64,000 nucleotides of DNA, from the NCBI GenBank assembly GCA_963791295.1, contig CAWBRY010000004.1, positions 806,001 to 870,000 of the forward strand. Direction: 5' to 3'. Shown here piece after piece: positions 17,216 through 25,703 of the stretch; positions within the stretch are counted from its first letter, which is position 1, and the number at the start of each line of letters is the position of its first letter. The notes beneath the pieces are model-generated. The model was not told where the DNA came from, did not search any database, and saw nothing but the letters and a program-made list of their open reading frames with translations. This DNA is from CAWBRY01 sp963791295 (GTDB taxonomy: Bacteria; Bacteroidota; Bacteroidia; Chitinophagales; Chitinophagaceae). The position numbers were made by a program, and so were the translations under genes.

Positions 17216-18685
17216 TCATTCCAGTTCTTTCAGCACTATCTCCCTCAGCTTGTCGATCGGTATTCGTTCCTGCTGCATGCTATCCCGTTGCCGGATGGTG
17301 ACCGTATTATCCTCTTTGGTCTGGTGATCCACTGTCACGCAAAACGGCGTACCAATGGCATCCATGCGGCGATAGCGCTTGCCAATGGAATCCTTCTCTT
17401 CATAAAAGCACCTGAAGGAAGCCTTGCATGATTCGAATGTGTCCATCGCGATCTCTGGTAGTCCGTCTTTCTTTACCAATGGAAGTATAGCCAATTTCAA
17501 AGGCGCCAGCTGTGGAGGAAATTTCAAAACCACCCTGCTATCGGATTTTTCGGGTGTGCTAAGATCCTGCTCTTCATAAGCCTGACTCACTACTGAAAGG
17601 AACATTCTGTCGAGTCCAATCGATGTTTCTATCACATAGGGAATGTAATTACCATACGCCTTGCCAGTAGCAGGATCGAGATCGTTGTCGAAGTATTGCA
17701 TTTTTTTCTTGCTGTATTCCTGGTGTTGCCTCAGGTCAAAATCGGTGCGACTATGAATTCCTTCGACCTCTTTGAAGCCCATGGGAAATTCATATTCGAT
17801 ATCGCAGGCGGCATCGGCATAGTGCGCCAACTTCACATGATCATGATAGCGATACTTCTCCTGGGGTGCACCAAAGCTTAAATGCCATTTCAAGCGTTCC
17901 TCTTTCCAGTGTTGATACCATTCCTTTTGGGTACCGGGACGAATAAAGAATTGCATCTCCATTTGTTCGAACTCACGCATCCGAAAAATAAATTGCCTGG
18001 CAACAATCTCATTTCTGAATGCCTTACCTACCTGGGCAATTCCAAAAGGAAGTTTCATCCTTCCCGTTTTTTGTACATTCAAAAAATTGACAAAAATACC
18101 CTGGGCCGTTTCAGGACGCAGGTATACTTTATTATCCTCTTCATCTGAGGCCGCTGTGGATCCAAACTCTGTCGAAAACATCAGGTTGAACTGTCGAATA
18201 TCTGTCCAATTTGAAGTGCCACTGACGGCGCATTTTATCTTGTTGTCCTCGATCAGTTTTTTCAAACCTGCAAAATCATCTTTGGCAATCAACGTGTCCA
18301 TCGAGGCCAGGACGGATTTGGCCAATTCTTCGTTTCCCAACGCCGCTTGTTCATCGCTAAATCCCTCTATTAAATGATCAACACGATATCTTTTCTTGCT
18401 ATCCTTATTGTCGATCATCGGATCATTGAAATTGTCTACGTGTCCACTCGCTTTCCAGGTGGTCGGATGCATGAAAATTGCAGCATCAATCCCGACAATG
18501 TTGTCCTGGAGCTGCGTCATACTTTTCCACCAATGATCCTTGATATTTTTTTTCAACTCACTGCCCCATTGCCCATAGTCATAAACAGCTTGCAGTCCGT
18601 CATATATTTCGCTGGAGGGAAAGATGAAACCATATTCTTTGCAATGCGAAATGATCGCCTGGAACCTGGTGTTATCGTTTGGCAT
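17216..18685 (-). CDS. glyS: Glycyl-tRNA synthetase, homodimeric type
   Basis: This class II synthetase charges tRNA-Gly. From the ATG at 18685 it has about 489 residues. Motif 2 is visible as FRNEIVARQFIFRMREFEQ and motif 3 as IGLDRMFLSVV, and the anticodon-binding domain forms the C-terminus. It is the single-chain form, not the alpha2-beta2 form. The open frame continues to 18751, but the ATG at 18685 gives the usual N-terminus and avoids overlap with the upstream gene that ends at 18711. It lies in a minus-strand group with the YihY-like and MazG-like genes. Confidence 0.95.
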   Translation of the reverse strand: MPNDNTRFQAIISHCKEYGFIFPSSEIYDGLQAVYDYGQWGSELKKNIKDHWWKSMTQLQDNIVGIDAAIFMHPTTWKASGHVDNFNDPMIDNKDSKKRYRVDHLIEGFSDEQAALGNEELAKSVLASMDTLIAKDDFAGLKKLIEDNKIKCAVSGTSNWTDIRQFNLMFSTEFGSTAASDEEDNKVYLRPETAQGIFVNFLNVQKTGRMKLPFGIAQVGKAFRNEIVARQFIFRMREFEQMEMQFFIRPGTQKEWYQHWKEERLKWHLSFGAPQEKYRYHDHVKLAHYADAACDIEYEFPMGFKEVEGIHSRTDFDLRQHQEYSKKKMQYFDNDLDPATGKAYGNYIPYVIETSIGLDRMFLSVVSQAYEEQDLSTPEKSDSRVVLKFPPQLAPLKLAILPLVKKDGLPEIAMDTFESCKASFRCFYEEKDSIGKRYRRMDAIGTPFCVTVDHQTKEDNTVTIRQRDSMQQERIPIDKLREIVLKELE

Positions 18686-18710
18686 AGCGGCAAAGATAGC
18701 CGCTAAACGA

Positions 18711-19697
18711 TCATCCCGGGACATCGGGATTTGGCTTGACAGGCACTTCAATCACGGCTTTTTCCTTAGGTGCCTGATCAATCGATTTCTCGGATTCTAC
18801 CTCGATCTGCTGCACCCACACAGCATAGTTGTTTGGATAGATCCTCGATCCGGTATGTACGGCATATACATGCGTGAAGACTGCGCCAAAGTATAAGATC
18901 ATGGCAGAATAATAAACCCATAGGATCACTACAATAATAGATCCCGCCGTTCCATAAGCGGTGGAAAGTTGGCTGTGTCCTAAATAATAGCCGATCAGGA
19001 ATTTCCCGACCATAAAAAGTGTGGCTGTAGTGAATGCGCCAGCCCTGACGTGCCTCCATTTGATGCGAGCGTCCGGCAGCACTTTAAAGATCATTCCAAA
19101 TAATAAAGCCGTGATTCCAAAAGTGAAGACCAGGTTAAAAATATAAACCATGATCACGGTCAGCTCAGGAAATAATTTGGTGAGCCTACTTAGTAAAGCC
19201 TCCATAGCCCCATTTACCAGCAGGGATACCATAAACAGAAAGCCCAGGCTCACTACCAGGGAGAATGAGAGGAGTCGGTTCAAAACCATTTTCAAAAAAC
19301 CTTTTCCCTTCCGCGGTTTCGTCTTTAGCTTCCATATTAAATTGATGGAGTCCTGTATCTCATTGAAAACGCTGGTTGCTCCAAATATGAGCGTGATGAT
19401 ACCTACCATGGTGGCGAAATTGCTTCCGGGCGCCAGAGCCGCACTCCGAATCGTTTGTTGCACCTGGAGTGCCGCGCTTTCGCCTACAAAACCCGAAATC
19501 TCATGATACAAAGTTCCTTCAATAGCTGCCCGTCCATAAAAGACATCACTAATGGCGATTATGATGATCAGCATCGCGGGCAGGGAGAATATAGTGTAGA
19601 ATGCGAGGGCGGCACTCAACTTGAATACCTTGTTGTCGATAAAGTCGGCAAAGGATTGCTTTATGATCTTCCACGTGCCTTTGAAGGAAAATTTCAC
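18711..19697 (-). CDS. YihY/BrkB-type inner membrane protein
   Basis: The 328-residue product belongs to the YihY (UPF0761) family of inner-membrane proteins. It has about six membrane helices, with the conserved FKLSAALAFYTIFSLPAM near residue 26 and GASIVVILWVYYSAMILYFGAVF-like sequence (here GSIIVVILWVYYSAMILYFG) near residue 260. The family's function is not settled. The reading starts with GTG at 19697, four bases after the stop of the upstream gene. The C-terminus is a charged tail of about 40 residues. Confidence 0.88.
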   Translation of the reverse strand: MKFSFKGTWKIIKQSFADFIDNKVFKLSAALAFYTIFSLPAMLIIIIAISDVFYGRAAIEGTLYHEISGFVGESAALQVQQTIRSAALAPGSNFATMVGIITLIFGATSVFNEIQDSINLIWKLKTKPRKGKGFLKMVLNRLLSFSLVVSLGFLFMVSLLVNGAMEALLSRLTKLFPELTVIMVYIFNLVFTFGITALLFGMIFKVLPDARIKWRHVRAGAFTTATLFMVGKFLIGYYLGHSQLSTAYGTAGSIIVVILWVYYSAMILYFGAVFTHVYAVHTGSRIYPNNYAVWVQQIEVESEKSIDQAPKEKAVIEVPVKPNPDVPG

Positions 19698-19701
19698 AGC
19701 T

Positions 19702-20028
19702 TCACTTTAATTTCTGATTATTTCGATGCCGCTCGCCGTCCCGGGTGTTCTTCTTCTCAAAATTTTTTTTCAACGCCTCGGTCAGATCAACGCCCGTCTG
19801 GTTGGCCAGGCAGATGAGTACCCACAGCACATCAGCCATTTCATCGCCAAGATTTCCGGCATCTTCATTTTTTTTGAATGATTGATCGCCATAAGTACGG
19901 GACATGATACGAGCTAACTCTCCGACTTCTTCTGTAAGGATTGCCATATTGGTTAACTCACTAAAGTAGCGTACGCCGGTTGTATTGATCCATCCGTCTA
20001 CTTGTTGTTGCGCTTCCTGAATAGTCAT
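19702..20028 (-). CDS. MazG-like nucleotide pyrophosphohydrolase
   Basis: The protein of 108 residues belongs to the all-alpha NTP pyrophosphohydrolase superfamily. The metal-binding pattern is visible: EEVGELARI in one helix and DEMADVLWVLICLA in the next, giving the ExxE...ExxD arrangement. Such enzymes hydrolyse canonical or damaged nucleoside triphosphates. The start ATG at 20028 is preferred over an upstream one at 20055 because MTIQEAQQQVD is the usual N-terminus. It is probably cotranscribed with the YihY-like and glyS genes. Confidence 0.85.
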   Translation of the reverse strand: MTIQEAQQQVDGWINTTGVRYFSELTNMAILTEEVGELARIMSRTYGDQSFKKNEDAGNLGDEMADVLWVLICLANQTGVDLTEALKKNFEKKNTRDGERHRNNQKLK

Positions 20029-20167
20029 AACAAAATTTTTGAATGGCCGTTGCAATATAGCACGATTATTGCCGTTTTATTCGCCCTACCCTACCGAAGG
20101 AGTTTTCAAATAGGTCCTTCGCAACTCCCGGATCCCATTGAAAGCCGTATAACCCAATTTCTATTCT

Positions 20168-20509
20168 ATGATGCGTTTATCTACCCTAAGGCTATTGGCC
20201 TTAATGATCCTGGTTTGTATGTGCAGTGCTGGCCAATCACAAACCCTGAATTCCGAAACCACAGTTGTTTCCAAAACTGTTGTTAAGCCATATAAGATTT
20301 TCACCACCGGCAAGCAGGTCACGATCCGTAGCGAAACGACTATTAAGAGTATTATGCTGTGGACAGCATCGGGGCACCGGGTACTGGAGCAGAATGCAGT
20401 GAATGCGCTGCAATACAGCTTTAATATTACTGTCAACGAAAAAATATTCTTTGTAATGGTCCAACTGGAAAATGGAAAGTTGTATACGGAAAAAATCGGG
20501 GTGCGATGA
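20168..20509 (+). CDS. Small secreted protein resembling a stand-alone type IX sorting domain
   Basis: The 113-residue product has an N-terminal signal peptide (hydrophobic LRLLALMILVCMCSAG, cleavage around residue 24). The remaining 85 or so residues resemble the C-terminal sorting domain of type IX secretion cargo: IKSIMLWTASGHRVLEQ, then YSFNITVNEKIFFVMVQLENG, then a final KLYTEKIGVR, matching the usual strand order and the conserved glycine and terminal lysine. No cargo domain is present. It might be a free sorting-domain-like protein, a cargo remnant, or an unrelated small beta-sandwich. The likeness is by eye. Confidence 0.65.
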   Translation: MMRLSTLRLLALMILVCMCSAGQSQTLNSETTVVSKTVVKPYKIFTTGKQVTIRSETTIKSIMLWTASGHRVLEQNAVNALQYSFNITVNEKIFFVMVQLENGKLYTEKIGVR

Positions 20510-20532
20510 TGCTGTCAGGGCAGGAAAGGGAT

Positions 20533-20985
20533 CTATTCCCTGTTTTTCGTATCCATCCAAATCGTTACGGGTCCATCATTCAATAGCTCCACCTTCATAT
20601 CCGCGCCGAATACGCCCGTTTTTATGTCCCTGCCCACATCAGCTGACAATTGCCGTATCATTTTTTCATATAACGGAATAGCGTGTTCCGGCTTGCTGGC
20701 TTTTAAATAACTCGGCCGGTTTCCCTTTTTCGTAGAGGCTTGTAAAGTAAATTGGCTGATCAATAATATATTTCCTCCCTGTTCAGACAGGGAAATATTC
20801 ATTACCCCATTAACGTCGTTGAATATGCGCAGGTTGACAATCTTAGCGCTCAACCATTGAATGTCTTCATCCGTATCCCTGTCTTCTATTCCCAGGAGTA
20901 CGAGCAACCCATTTTCAATTTGTCCATGCAATGATCCATCAATGGTCACGCTTGCCCTGGATACTCTTTGAATGACTGCTCTCAT
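20533..20985 (-). CDS. dtd: D-aminoacyl-tRNA deacylase
   Basis: DTD removes D-amino acids, and glycine, wrongly attached to tRNA. The 150-residue product has both active-site motifs: SQFTLQAS in the middle and NDGPVTIW at the C-terminus, matching the family's SQFTL and NxGPVT. The N-terminus MRAVIQRVSRASV is typical. It converges with the small secreted protein gene and is divergent from arfB. Confidence 0.97.
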   Translation of the reverse strand: MRAVIQRVSRASVTIDGSLHGQIENGLLVLLGIEDRDTDEDIQWLSAKIVNLRIFNDVNGVMNISLSEQGGNILLISQFTLQASTKKGNRPSYLKASKPEHAIPLYEKMIRQLSADVGRDIKTGVFGADMKVELLNDGPVTIWMDTKNRE

Positions 20986-21056
20986 GAATGTTCACTATAT
21001 ATATGGAGACAAAAAAAGCATAAATTTTGACCAATTTTGCTAAAAATGCCTAACTA

Positions 21057-21461
21057 ATGGTCGACATTTCCAAAGAAATAAGTTTTCAAACCACTCGTAG
21101 CGGGGGCAAGGGAGGTCAAAACGTCAACAAAGTAGAAACAGCGGTCATCGGTTCATTTGATATCGCTGCCAGCTCATCTCTTTCACAAGAACAAAAAACA
21201 ATCCTTCTTGATAAGCTCAGTCACCGCCTTACTACCGAAGGCATCCTCATGGTGAAATCACAAACACATCGCACCCAGCTTTCCAATAAATCAGAGGTAG
21301 TGATCAGGCTCAATGAAATAGTTCAAAAAGCATTAAAAAAGAAAAAATCAAGAATAGCCACACGCCCCACCAAACAATCCAGGGAAAGAAGGATCGAAAC
21401 GAAAAAAAGAAAGGCCGATCTGAAATCAGATCGACGAAAATTCAGGCCAGACCAACAGTAA
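21057..21461 (+). CDS. arfB: Alternative ribosome-rescue factor / peptidyl-tRNA hydrolase ArfB
   Basis: ArfB (YaeJ) releases stalled ribosomes by hydrolysing peptidyl-tRNA. The 134-residue product contains the class I release-factor GGQ motif in RSGGKGGQNVNKVET near residue 20 and a basic C-terminal tail (RPTKQSRERRIETKKRKAD) that in the family enters the empty mRNA channel. It lacks the codon-recognition domains of true release factors. It is transcribed divergently from dtd. Confidence 0.93.
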   Translation: MVDISKEISFQTTRSGGKGGQNVNKVETAVIGSFDIAASSSLSQEQKTILLDKLSHRLTTEGILMVKSQTHRTQLSNKSEVVIRLNEIVQKALKKKKSRIATRPTKQSRERRIETKKRKADLKSDRRKFRPDQQ

Positions 21462-21501
21462 TGCCTACCCGGGCCTAAAAAATGGTAAATTACATATCCA
21501 A

Positions 21502-22557
21502 TTGAAAATAGTGCAAAAGAGCCTTGTCGCTATATTCTTACTCATTGCCACCGTTACCCTGATTTCTTACGGACTGGGCTCCTGCCGTAAAAATGAAGAC
21601 AAGAATCACCTGCTCGGACTTACCCAAGTGATACCGGATGGATTTCCAAGCCCCAACTATACATTTGAAGATAACCGGCTAACGCGCGAGGGATTTCTGT
21701 TGGGTAGAAAATTGTTTTATGATGGCCGATTATCCATCGACAGTTTTCACCCTTGTTCTTCCTGCCACCAGCAGATCGCCGCCTTTGGCACCTTTGAACA
21801 TGATCGCAGCCATGGAGTCTTTAATTCCCATACATTACGCAACGCCCCTGTATTATTTAACCTTGCCTGGAACAAGAGTTTTCACTGGGACGGAGAATTC
21901 GGCTCATTGAAGGATGAAGCTGTTCAACCCATCACCGGGCATGTAGAGATGGGAGAATCATTTCAATCCGTAATACCTAAGCTGGAAGATGATCCTGAAT
22001 ACAGAAAGATGTTCAGGGAAGTATTCGGTTATCCATTTATCCGTCCCGAATTTATTTTGAAAGCGCTGGCACAATTCACCGGTTATCTGACATCTGCAGA
22101 TTCAAAATACGACCGGTATAAACAAGGCACAGCTACATTTACCATCAACGAAGAAAATGGTTACCAACTTTTCCGTAGCCATTGCGCTACGTGCCACCCG
22201 GAACCATTATTCACTGACTATAGTCTGCGAAATACAGGATTGAAAGTGGATAGCTTACTCCAGGATTATGGACGGGCGTTGGTAACACACAGAGCCGAGG
22301 ACTCTATGAAATTTAAAGTTCCCACGCTACGGAACGTATACATTTCATCTAACTATATGCACGATGGAAGATTTAATACACTTGCGCAATGCATTAACCA
22401 TTACCGTAGCGGAATAGTGCAAAGCTCAACCCTCGATCCGCTCTTAAATAATGGAATACCTCTTACGGATGATGAAGCAAGCGATCTCTCCATCTTCATG
22501 CGGACGCTAACTGATTCAACGTTTTTGAAAGATCCGCGTTTTGCACAGCCTCAATAA
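21502..22557 (+). CDS. Di-haem cytochrome c peroxidase family lipoprotein
   Basis: The 351-residue product belongs to the MauG / bacterial cytochrome c peroxidase family. Two haem c sites are visible: CSSCH at about residues 85-89 and CATCH at about 228-232, with a candidate methionine ligand in SNYMHDGRF. The N-terminus has a hydrophobic segment ending in GLGSC, a possible lipobox at residue 28, so it is exported and perhaps lipid-anchored. No ATG fits: a TTG at 21502 or a GTG at 21511 must be the start. Family members reduce hydrogen peroxide with electrons from small cytochromes. Confidence 0.88.
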   Translation: MKIVQKSLVAIFLLIATVTLISYGLGSCRKNEDKNHLLGLTQVIPDGFPSPNYTFEDNRLTREGFLLGRKLFYDGRLSIDSFHPCSSCHQQIAAFGTFEHDRSHGVFNSHTLRNAPVLFNLAWNKSFHWDGEFGSLKDEAVQPITGHVEMGESFQSVIPKLEDDPEYRKMFREVFGYPFIRPEFILKALAQFTGYLTSADSKYDRYKQGTATFTINEENGYQLFRSHCATCHPEPLFTDYSLRNTGLKVDSLLQDYGRALVTHRAEDSMKFKVPTLRNVYISSNYMHDGRFNTLAQCINHYRSGIVQSSTLDPLLNNGIPLTDDEASDLSIFMRTLTDSTFLKDPRFAQPQ

Positions 22558-22564
22558 TTTCATG

Positions 22565-23224
22565 CTAAGTCCTTCTCTTTGCTCTCAGCGATTCCAGGGC
22601 AGCCTTTTGATTCTCGATGTCCTTTCGAGTGGTTTCCTGGTCCAGCTGATTATTTTTCAATTTCTTCTCAAGATTATCCTGATCGTCGCGAAGTCCTCGT
22701 AATTTCTTTTCCGACTTGCTAATAACATCTTCCTGGTCCTTTATCTGAATCTCGAGGTTGGCCGCCTCTATCCCCGGAAGCATCCCATTCAAAAAGTCTT
22801 TTGCCCTGGCAACCTCGTCAGGTTCGGATGCATTCATTAAATTTTGTCCGTTTCGATTGATAATTAAATAAACTGTAGACTCGCCTTTTTCCTTACGGCT
22901 CTTACGTTCTACATTAATCACATAATCCATACTGTTGTTGCTGATATCCGGGATAATTGCGGCCTTATAAACCCTGAATCCTTTGTCTTTATTGAACATT
23001 CCTCTTTCTTCCTTCCCTTTATAACCAAATCTTTCCATCTTCTGTATCAGGGCTGCTTCTACGGCGTCCGTGGAATAGGCGTAATCGATGACGATGGCGG
23101 GTTGCTTTATTTTTTCATATTCAGCGGTTCCCTCGTAGGCCTGGGCGAGGCCGGTGACCGACATGAACATAGAGGCAGACATTGCCCAAAGTGAATGTCT
23201 CATAAACAGTAGTTTTTCTTTCAA
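22565..23224 (-). CDS. Secreted protein of unknown function with C-terminal coiled coil
   Basis: I do not recognise this 219-residue protein. It has a signal peptide (up to about GLAQA), a compact domain of about 115 residues, and a C-terminal stretch (about 145-215) with regular heptads of leucine, isoleucine and charged residues typical of a coiled coil. The predicted location is the periplasm. An ATG at 23203 is an alternative start. Its stop is seven bases from the convergent peroxidase stop. Confidence 0.7.
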   Translation of the reverse strand: MKEKLLFMRHSLWAMSASMFMSVTGLAQAYEGTAEYEKIKQPAIVIDYAYSTDAVEAALIQKMERFGYKGKEERGMFNKDKGFRVYKAAIIPDISNNSMDYVINVERKSRKEKGESTVYLIINRNGQNLMNASEPDEVARAKDFLNGMLPGIEAANLEIQIKDQEDVISKSEKKLRGLRDDQDNLEKKLKNNQLDQETTRKDIENQKAALESLRAKRRT

Positions 23225-23335
23225 AGATAAAGGAAACGAAAAAAGCGTTGCAAGAGCGGTCGAAAAGGCTCAAATCGGCGTTGGGATTCGGTTTTTGAAC
23301 CCGCTTCCGTTACATTTGTTACGAAATCCCCATCC

Positions 23336-24883
23336 TTGAGCGATATAAAAAAGCTGGCCGGGCAAACCCTGTGGTATGGTGTACCAACCATCGCCAGCCG
23401 TTTCCTGGGCTACCTGATGAATCTTTCCCTCCCGCTAATCTTTGCTCAGCCGTCCAAGACCGCCGATCTGACCCAGGTCTATGCCATGATCCCGTTCCTG
23501 AATGTCTTGTTTACTTACGGCCTTGAAACCGCTTATTTTCGGTTTTCCCAGGACCAGGACAATAAAAAATTATATGACACCCTTTCACTCTCGTTGATTG
23601 GTTCTACTATTTTCTTTACTGGACTACTCTTTTTATTCAAGGACAATATCGCCGGATGGGCCAACCTTGAAAAACATCCGGAATACATCACGTGGATGGC
23701 GGGAATCATATTCTTTGATGCACTTTGTACCCTCGCCTTCGCGCGCTTGCGGCAGGAAAACCGGCCTAAACGATATGCATTTGCAAGAATAGCCGGGGTG
23801 GTGATCAACATATTGGTCGTTGTCATTTTCCTGGGATTCATACCCAAGTACCTGCATCATCACCCGGATCATTTTCTAAGTATTATTTATAACAAGAATC
23901 AGGGGATCGGATATTATCTCATTGGTAATTTTTGCGGAAGTATTCTCACATTCATTATACTCCGTAAAGAATTTTCGCAGATCCATTTCCGCTTTGATCC
24001 CGTCATCTGGAAAAAGGTATTGAGGTATGCCTATCCTCTCGCGATTGTGGGTATGGGAGGAATGATCAATGATATGCTTAGCCGGCTGATCTATCAACAC
24101 GTAGTGCATCTGCCGGAAGAGCAGGCAAAGCATGAGCTGGGGATCTTCGGAAATATCTACCGGCTCGCCGTATTGATCACCATCATGATCCAGGCCTTTA
24201 GAATGGCTGCAGAGCCGTTTTTCTTTAATCGAAGCCAGGAGCAGAATGCCCAGCGTGTGTATGCGAGAGTCATGAAGTTCTTTGTGATTGCCTGTTGCCT
24301 CATGTTCCTGTTGATCAGCTTATATATTGATGTATTTGCCTGGTTCTTCCAGGCCATCCATAAACCGCTGTGGGTAGAAGGCTTGTATGTCGTGCCTCTG
24401 CTGGCATTGGGAAATGTTTTCCTGGGTATCTATTACAATCTTAGCATTTGGTATAAGCTCACCAACAAGAATATGATGGGTGCGATGATCACCATTGGCG
24501 GAGCCATCATTACAATAGCTTTGAATATCCTGCTGATCCCGAAATTCCATTACCTGGGCGCAGCCATCGCGACTTTTTGTTGTTATCTGTTTATGATGAT
24601 CATCAGTTATATCCTTGGCCAGAAATATTATCCGGTACCTTATGCGAAGAAAAAATTAATCTCCTACTTAGTTTTGGTCATCCTTCTCTATGTCATCCAT
24701 CGCGGCTTGGTGGGATTATGGAGCAACCGATGGTTCAATCTGGGTACCGCGACCATCCTGTTTGCGATGTTTCTGTATTTCATTTCCAGGATAGAAAGGA
24801 AGGAACTCCAGAAGATGCCTTATCTGGGAAAATATTTTGGGGCTTCCACCCCACAGCCCGGAGAAAGCATTGAAGGGTATTAA
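23336..24883 (+). CDS. Polysaccharide / lipid-linked oligosaccharide flippase (MATE-like)
   Basis: The 515-residue product is an integral membrane protein with about 14 helices of the Wzx/MVF group of the MOP superfamily. Signs are the N-terminal LAGQTLWYGVPTIASRFLGYLMNL (split, about residues 6-30), repeated helical hairpins, and a polar final loop. Such proteins flip lipid-linked sugars across the inner membrane. The start is a TTG at 23336, because no ATG precedes the first helix. No glycosyltransferase genes are adjacent, so the substrate cannot be inferred. Its stop overlaps the convergent MBL gene by four bases. Confidence 0.82.
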   Translation: MSDIKKLAGQTLWYGVPTIASRFLGYLMNLSLPLIFAQPSKTADLTQVYAMIPFLNVLFTYGLETAYFRFSQDQDNKKLYDTLSLSLIGSTIFFTGLLFLFKDNIAGWANLEKHPEYITWMAGIIFFDALCTLAFARLRQENRPKRYAFARIAGVVINILVVVIFLGFIPKYLHHHPDHFLSIIYNKNQGIGYYLIGNFCGSILTFIILRKEFSQIHFRFDPVIWKKVLRYAYPLAIVGMGGMINDMLSRLIYQHVVHLPEEQAKHELGIFGNIYRLAVLITIMIQAFRMAAEPFFFNRSQEQNAQRVYARVMKFFVIACCLMFLLISLYIDVFAWFFQAIHKPLWVEGLYVVPLLALGNVFLGIYYNLSIWYKLTNKNMMGAMITIGGAIITIALNILLIPKFHYLGAAIATFCCYLFMMIISYILGQKYYPVPYAKKKLISYLVLVILLYVIHRGLVGLWSNRWFNLGTATILFAMFLYFISRIERKELQKMPYLGKYFGASTPQPGESIEGY

Positions 24884-25533
24884 TTCTTGGCGACAAGCCG
24901 GACAAATGGATTGTTCATTTTTTCAGCTCCTATAGTGGTGGGCAACCCGTGACCCGGATAAACTTTTGTTTCATCAGGCAAACTGAAGAATTGTGACGTT
25001 ATACTTTGGATTAACGTATTGAAATCCCCGCCGGGTAGGTCAGTCCTCCCGATGCTTCCATTAAACAAAACATCCCCGCCAATCACAAAGCTTCCTTCGG
25101 GATAATAAAAACAAACATGACCAGGTGAGTGGCCTGGAACAAATCTGATTTCCAGCTCATCCTTCTCTATTTTAATATTATTTCCTTCTTTCAAATAAAC
25201 CAGAGGGCCTGTGTAGTTGTCAAACGGCAGCTGCCAGAGCTGACCGGAGGTGGGCGCATAGTCCAGTACCGGTTTTTCTTTTTCGTGAATGTGAAGAGAA
25301 AGTCCCCAGGTATCGTGGATGAATTTATTGCCAAATACGTGGTCCAGGTGGCAATGTGTATTGAGAAGAAGGATGGGTTCGAGGCCTAAATTCAGGATTT
25401 CAGATTTCAGCTTATCCTGTTCATTGGGAAAATAGCAGCCGGGGTCGATAATGCAGCAACGCTTATTTTCGTTATATAAAATATAAGTATTCTCTTCTGC
25501 TGGATTAAATGTAAATGCCCTGACGGTTAACAT
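24880..25533 (-). CDS. MBL-fold metallohydrolase, hydroxyacylglutathione hydrolase-like
   Basis: The 217-residue product is a metallo-beta-lactamase-fold hydrolase. The metal ligands are visible: THCHLDHVFG, GHSPGHVCFY, GGDVLFNGSIGRTDLPGG and YPGHGLPTTIG, in the glyoxalase II-like order. It is shorter than true glyoxalase II and lacks its C-terminal helical domain, so the substrate may be another thioester. It converges with the flippase gene with a four-base overlap. Confidence 0.88.
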   Translation of the reverse strand: MLTVRAFTFNPAEENTYILYNENKRCCIIDPGCYFPNEQDKLKSEILNLGLEPILLLNTHCHLDHVFGNKFIHDTWGLSLHIHEKEKPVLDYAPTSGQLWQLPFDNYTGPLVYLKEGNNIKIEKDELEIRFVPGHSPGHVCFYYPEGSFVIGGDVLFNGSIGRTDLPGGDFNTLIQSITSQFFSLPDETKVYPGHGLPTTIGAEKMNNPFVRLVAKN

Positions 25534-25703
25534 GGATGGTTTTCGTACTTTTATATTTAAATTGAGTTGGATTTGTAAAGATAATACTCCCTCCCTTTTC
25601 AGGAGGCTGGCTGGAACTCCCTGCCGGCAAATCTACAATAGCCAGAGCCTGCTTGGACATAGCACAGAACGATTAATAAGTTATACGAAATTCTAAAGAT
25701 TCT

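Noticed and set aside
20527..20546. Short hairpin AGGGA/TCCCT with T-tract between the sorting-domain-like gene and dtd
   Set aside because: The five-base-pair stem is too weak to call as a terminator with confidence.
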